Assembly: GCF_025860405.1 (NCBI RefSeq)
Contig: NZ_CP063785.1
Span: forward strand, 6,139,390-6,203,389
DNA from: Tolypothrix sp. PCC 7712
GTDB taxonomy: Bacteria; Cyanobacteriota; Cyanobacteriia; Cyanobacteriales; Nostocaceae
Direction of reading: 5' to 3'
Length of the DNA stretch: 64,000 nt
Below the pieces are notes generated by a model. That model did not search any database. It was given only the letters and a program-made list of their open reading frames with translations, and had not been told where the DNA came from. Of the stretch, positions 61,569-64,000 are shown one piece after another. The position numbers and the translations under genes are program-made. Within the stretch, counting starts at the first letter, position 1, and each line of letters starts with the position of its first letter.

Positions 61569-61678
61569 AGGTAATAAGTTGATGAATGGGCTGGTAAAGT
61601 ATTAGTCAAAAAAGAGGACAAGGGTCAGGGGAAAAGACTTTATCAATACAGCGTATTTCAAGTAATTTAGTTAAGCGG

Positions 61679-61908
61679 GTAGGGGCAAGGCACTGTACGT
61701 GTCAACTTAAGCTAAAAGCGATATAGGGCGGGCGTTGTACAAATACCTCGCGCCCTCATCCCCTAACCCCTTCTCCCGCAGGAGAAGGGGAACTAAATCT
61801 CTTGCTCCCTTCTCCCTGCGGGAGAGGGGCTGGGGGTGAGGGCAAAAACCTTGCTACAAAGCGGGTTTCACGTTAAGTTGACACCAATGGGCACTGCCTT
61901 GCCCTTAC
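61679..61908. repeat. Repeat family A, copy 7 (most complete)
   Basis: Complete outer and inner inverted ends: GTAGGGGCAAGGCACTG ... GTGTCAACTTAAGC and GTTAAGTTGACACC ... GGGCACTGCCTTGCCCTTAC. It lies between the COG0523 gene and folE and separates their transcription units. Confidence 0.85.
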
Positions 61909-62035
61909 AATTATCTGTACCTCACCAACTTGCAATCTGCTGTAATTTTCAAGGCTTCATACATGAGAAAATAGAAATTAAATGCTCAATAACTCATCTT
62001 TTTGACCTATTCTGTAATTTAGTAAAAAGTTTTTC

Positions 62036-63070
62036 TCATACTAAACATTCATTCAGGAGTGAGGTAACTTCTTTAGTATCTAGATTTCTACCAATTACAA
62101 CTAACTGATTTTTTGGTGTAGAAAGCCATTCATCTGCATCTAATTGATAACGTGCCCCACTCAGTTGAAAAATATGTCTTAATTCACTTTCGCTGAACCA
62201 CAGTATACCTTTAGCGCGAAAGACATTTGTAGGTAATTTATCAGCAAGAAAGGTTTGAAACTTACTCACATCAAAAGGGCGATCGCTCTGAAATGATATC
62301 GCTATAAATCCATCATTTTCTAAATGATGAGAGTGATGTTGATGCTCGTGGTGGTGGTCATGATGGTCATGATGATGCTCATGATTATCTGCTCCTAGTT
62401 TTGAGGTATACTCATCTACTGGAGTTAGTTCTACATCTAAAATTAAAGGTAAAGCTACTTCACCAAATCTCGTGTTAATAATTCTAGCTTCGGGTTTAAC
62501 ATCCTGAATATAAGCTTCTAATTCTGCTAGCTTTTGTGTGGTTGTCAGGTCAGTTTTATTCAACAGAACTACATCTGCATAGGTGATTTGTTGTAGTGCA
62601 GCATCGCTTTCATAATGCTCAGGCGTAAACGCTTCAGAATCCACTACGGTGATAATAGAATCTACTTTTGTTAAATCTCTAAGTTCTGTACCCAGAAAGG
62701 TCAGAATAATTGGCAGTGGGTCGGCAATACCAGTAGTTTCAATTACTAGATGGTCGATGCGCTCTTCTTTTTCTAAAACGCGATAAACAGCATCAACTAA
62801 GCCATCATTAATAGTACAACAAATACAGCCGTTACTCAGTTCTACCATATCTTCATCCATAGATACGAGTAGCTGACTGTCAATATTAATATCGCCAAAT
62901 TCGTTAACCAAAACGGCAACTTTTAAGTCATGCTTATTCTTGAGAATTTGGTTGAGGAGAGTTGTTTTCCCACTCCCTAAAAATCCTGTAATGATTGTGA
63001 CTGGCATTCCCCGTTTAGGAATATCAAGTAATCCATCGTTCGTTGCTGGCTTTGGGGCTGTGGTAGTCAT
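62036..63070 (-). CDS. COG0523 zinc metallochaperone GTPase with His-rich loop
   Basis: 344 residues. P-loop GFLGSGKTTLL (about 29-39), NEFGDINIDSQL, the metal-binding GCICCTIND (CxCC, Cys82-Cys85), ETTGIADP, LLNKTDL (G4), then a histidine stretch HEHHHDHHDHHHEHQHHSHH (about 225-245) and a CobW C-terminal domain (AKGILWFSESELRHIFQLSG). The combination of CxCC, His loop and a Zur-like box 29 bp upstream points to a zinc chaperone of the ZagA/ZNG type that supplies zinc to essential enzymes in shortage. It directly precedes folE, its likely client. Confidence 0.92.
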   Translation of the reverse strand: MTTTAPKPATNDGLLDIPKRGMPVTIITGFLGSGKTTLLNQILKNKHDLKVAVLVNEFGDINIDSQLLVSMDEDMVELSNGCICCTINDGLVDAVYRVLEKEERIDHLVIETTGIADPLPIILTFLGTELRDLTKVDSIITVVDSEAFTPEHYESDAALQQITYADVVLLNKTDLTTTQKLAELEAYIQDVKPEARIINTRFGEVALPLILDVELTPVDEYTSKLGADNHEHHHDHHDHHHEHQHHSHHLENDGFIAISFQSDRPFDVSKFQTFLADKLPTNVFRAKGILWFSESELRHIFQLSGARYQLDADEWLSTPKNQLVVIGRNLDTKEVTSLLNECLV

Positions 63071-63098
63071 AAATTCTAAGCTGATGCCAGAGATAAAA

Positions 63099-63113
63099 TG
63101 ATAACGATTCTCA
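63099..63113. promoter_or_regulatory. Zur-like box upstream of the COG0523 gene
   Basis: TGATAACGATTCTCA, two mismatches from TGATAATNATTATCA, 29 bp before the start codon. Confidence 0.65.
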
Positions 63114-63320
63114 TTCTACCTAAAAAGTCACAATATGCAAGTCTTGGGAAAGGCAAAAAAGCTAAAAACCTTTACCCATTTCCCCTTCCCCATTCCCCTT
63201 ATTTCTCCAGACGCTTATCCAGGCTTACCCTCAGAGTGATGGCTGCGATTGTCCCAAGGGGAGAAGCTTGATGATCGCATTTTTGATTAGATTAGCAATA
63301 GGCTATATTTAGGGACGATT

Positions 63321-64000
63321 ATGACTTCTGCTGTTAAAAATTTAGTGCTAGTTGCTGGTGCTACAGGTGGAGTAGGGCAACTAGTAGTAGGTGAACTATT
63401 AGAGAAAGGCTTATCAGTTCGTGTGCTGACACGCAATGCAGAAAAAGCCCGAAAAATGTTTAATAATCAAGTGGAAATTGCTGTGGGCGATATCCGCGAT
63501 GCAGCAACGCTACCAGATGCGGTGCAGAATGTTACCCATATCATCTGTAGTAGCGGTACTACAGCCTTTCCTTCTAAGAGATGGGATATTGACCCTGAAC
63601 CTAATTTGCTGGAATGGGTGCAGTTGCTTACTGACCGCAAACATCTAGAAGCTAGGGCAAATAATAGTCCGCTAAAGGTTGATGCAATTGGTGTTAGCAA
63701 CTTAGTAGCAGCAGCACCGCGCAATCTGCAGCGATTTGTTTTTACTTCTTCTTGTGGTATTTTGCGTAAAAATCAGTTTCCTTTTAATGTCCTCAATGCG
63801 TTTGGCATACTAGATGCCAAACAAAAAGGTGAAGAAGCAATCATTAATTCTGGGTTACCTTACACTATCATTCGTCCCGGACGCTTAATTGATGGCCCCT
63901 ATACCTCATACGACCTCAACACTCTTTTGCAAGCAAAAACAGAGGGTAAATTGGGTGTAGTCATCGGTCAAGGCGATAAGCTGGCGGGTGATGCTAGCCG
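63321..64000 (+). CDS. NAD(P)-binding atypical SDR (NmrA-like), 5' part, runs off the right edge
   Basis: 226 codons from an ATG at 63321 to the edge, open throughout. The Rossmann motif VLVAGATGGVGQLVV is at about 9-23, then RVLTRNAEKA, VAVGDIRDAATLP-like spacing, THIICSSGTTAF, FVFTSSCG and YTIIRPGRLIDGPY. This is the NmrA/atypical SDR group with NAD(P)-binding but often no catalytic Tyr-Lys pair; cyanobacterial members act in pigment or photosystem assembly. It is divergent from the COG0523 gene and has no Zur-like box of its own. Upstream AGGGACGATT gives a weak ribosome site. Confidence 0.85.
   Translation, partial: MTSAVKNLVLVAGATGGVGQLVVGELLEKGLSVRVLTRNAEKARKMFNNQVEIAVGDIRDAATLPDAVQNVTHIICSSGTTAFPSKRWDIDPEPNLLEWVQLLTDRKHLEARANNSPLKVDAIGVSNLVAAAPRNLQRFVFTSSCGILRKNQFPFNVLNAFGILDAKQKGEEAIINSGLPYTIIRPGRLIDGPYTSYDLNTLLQAKTEGKLGVVIGQGDKLAGDAS

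Noticed and set aside
61569..61678. Zur box in front of folE
   Set aside because: No sequence close to TGATAATNATTATCA is found there; folE may depend on the COG0523 unit's promoter or another signal.

Overview
The window looks like chromosome of a filamentous, probably heterocyst-forming cyanobacterium (Nostocales type). The HIP1 octamer GCGATCGC is scattered through genes and spacers. The gene content is cyanobacterial: pipX/pipY/sepF/proC, a Mn riboswitch before a UPF0016 exporter, an orthocaspase-GUN4 fusion, a cyanoexosortase A locus and Mg-type hemB. Spacers are packed with heptamer-type short tandem repeats (CCCATTA, GGGGACT, GCCCAAT, plus the 9-mer GAGATGAGG) and small inverted-repeat elements. 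No rRNA, tRNA, complete transposase or CRISPR array was seen.

Layout. 1-5.4 kb: the 5' part of an exported TPR protein (-), a tiny Sm-like protein, a cyanobacterial small-protein paralogue behind a 21-bp tandem array, and a GT39-like membrane glycosyltransferase. 6-18.2 kb: mostly + strand housekeeping: der, ecfT, pabB/trpE-like, pipX, pipY, sepF, proC, a Ski2-like helicase, and the yybP-ykoY riboswitch with its Mn exporter. 18.5-24.5 kb (-): two histidine kinases and a PhnD-like binding protein in one operon, then a TPR protein. 24.9-32.7 kb: an RGG-tailed protein, DUF39 protein, histidine phosphatase, AI-2E transporter, small membrane protein and ftsH. 33-43 kb: antitoxin-like proteins, a Uma2 nuclease, a SWIM plus SNF2 pair, the second small-protein paralogue, caspase-GUN4 and an alpha/beta hydrolase. 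44-47.2 kb: a compact cyanoexosortase A locus with its own substrate. 48-53 kb: htpX, a Cys-rich metal-binding protein, crcB and an mmsA-type dehydrogenase.

53.3-63.1 kb (all -): a probable zinc-limitation (Zur) cluster. It holds hemB with a WD40 protein, two divergent calcineurin-like phosphoesterases, a CobW-like NTPase, a flavin oxidoreductase, folE and a His-rich COG0523 metallochaperone. Four Zur-like boxes lie just upstream of hemB, the CobW-like gene, the oxidoreductase and the COG0523 gene; the one at 60869-60891 is a perfect 23-bp palindrome. The window ends in a partial NAD(P)-binding SDR gene.

Most notable: the Zur cluster with its metal-ligand-altered phosphoesterase pair; the pipX-pipY gap filled by nested repeats; the Mn riboswitch with a visible competing terminator; and several repeats that have entered reading frames (TPR protein, pabB-like gene, SNF2 helicase). 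Functions come from sequence motifs read by eye. No database search was run, and operators and regulation are inferred.
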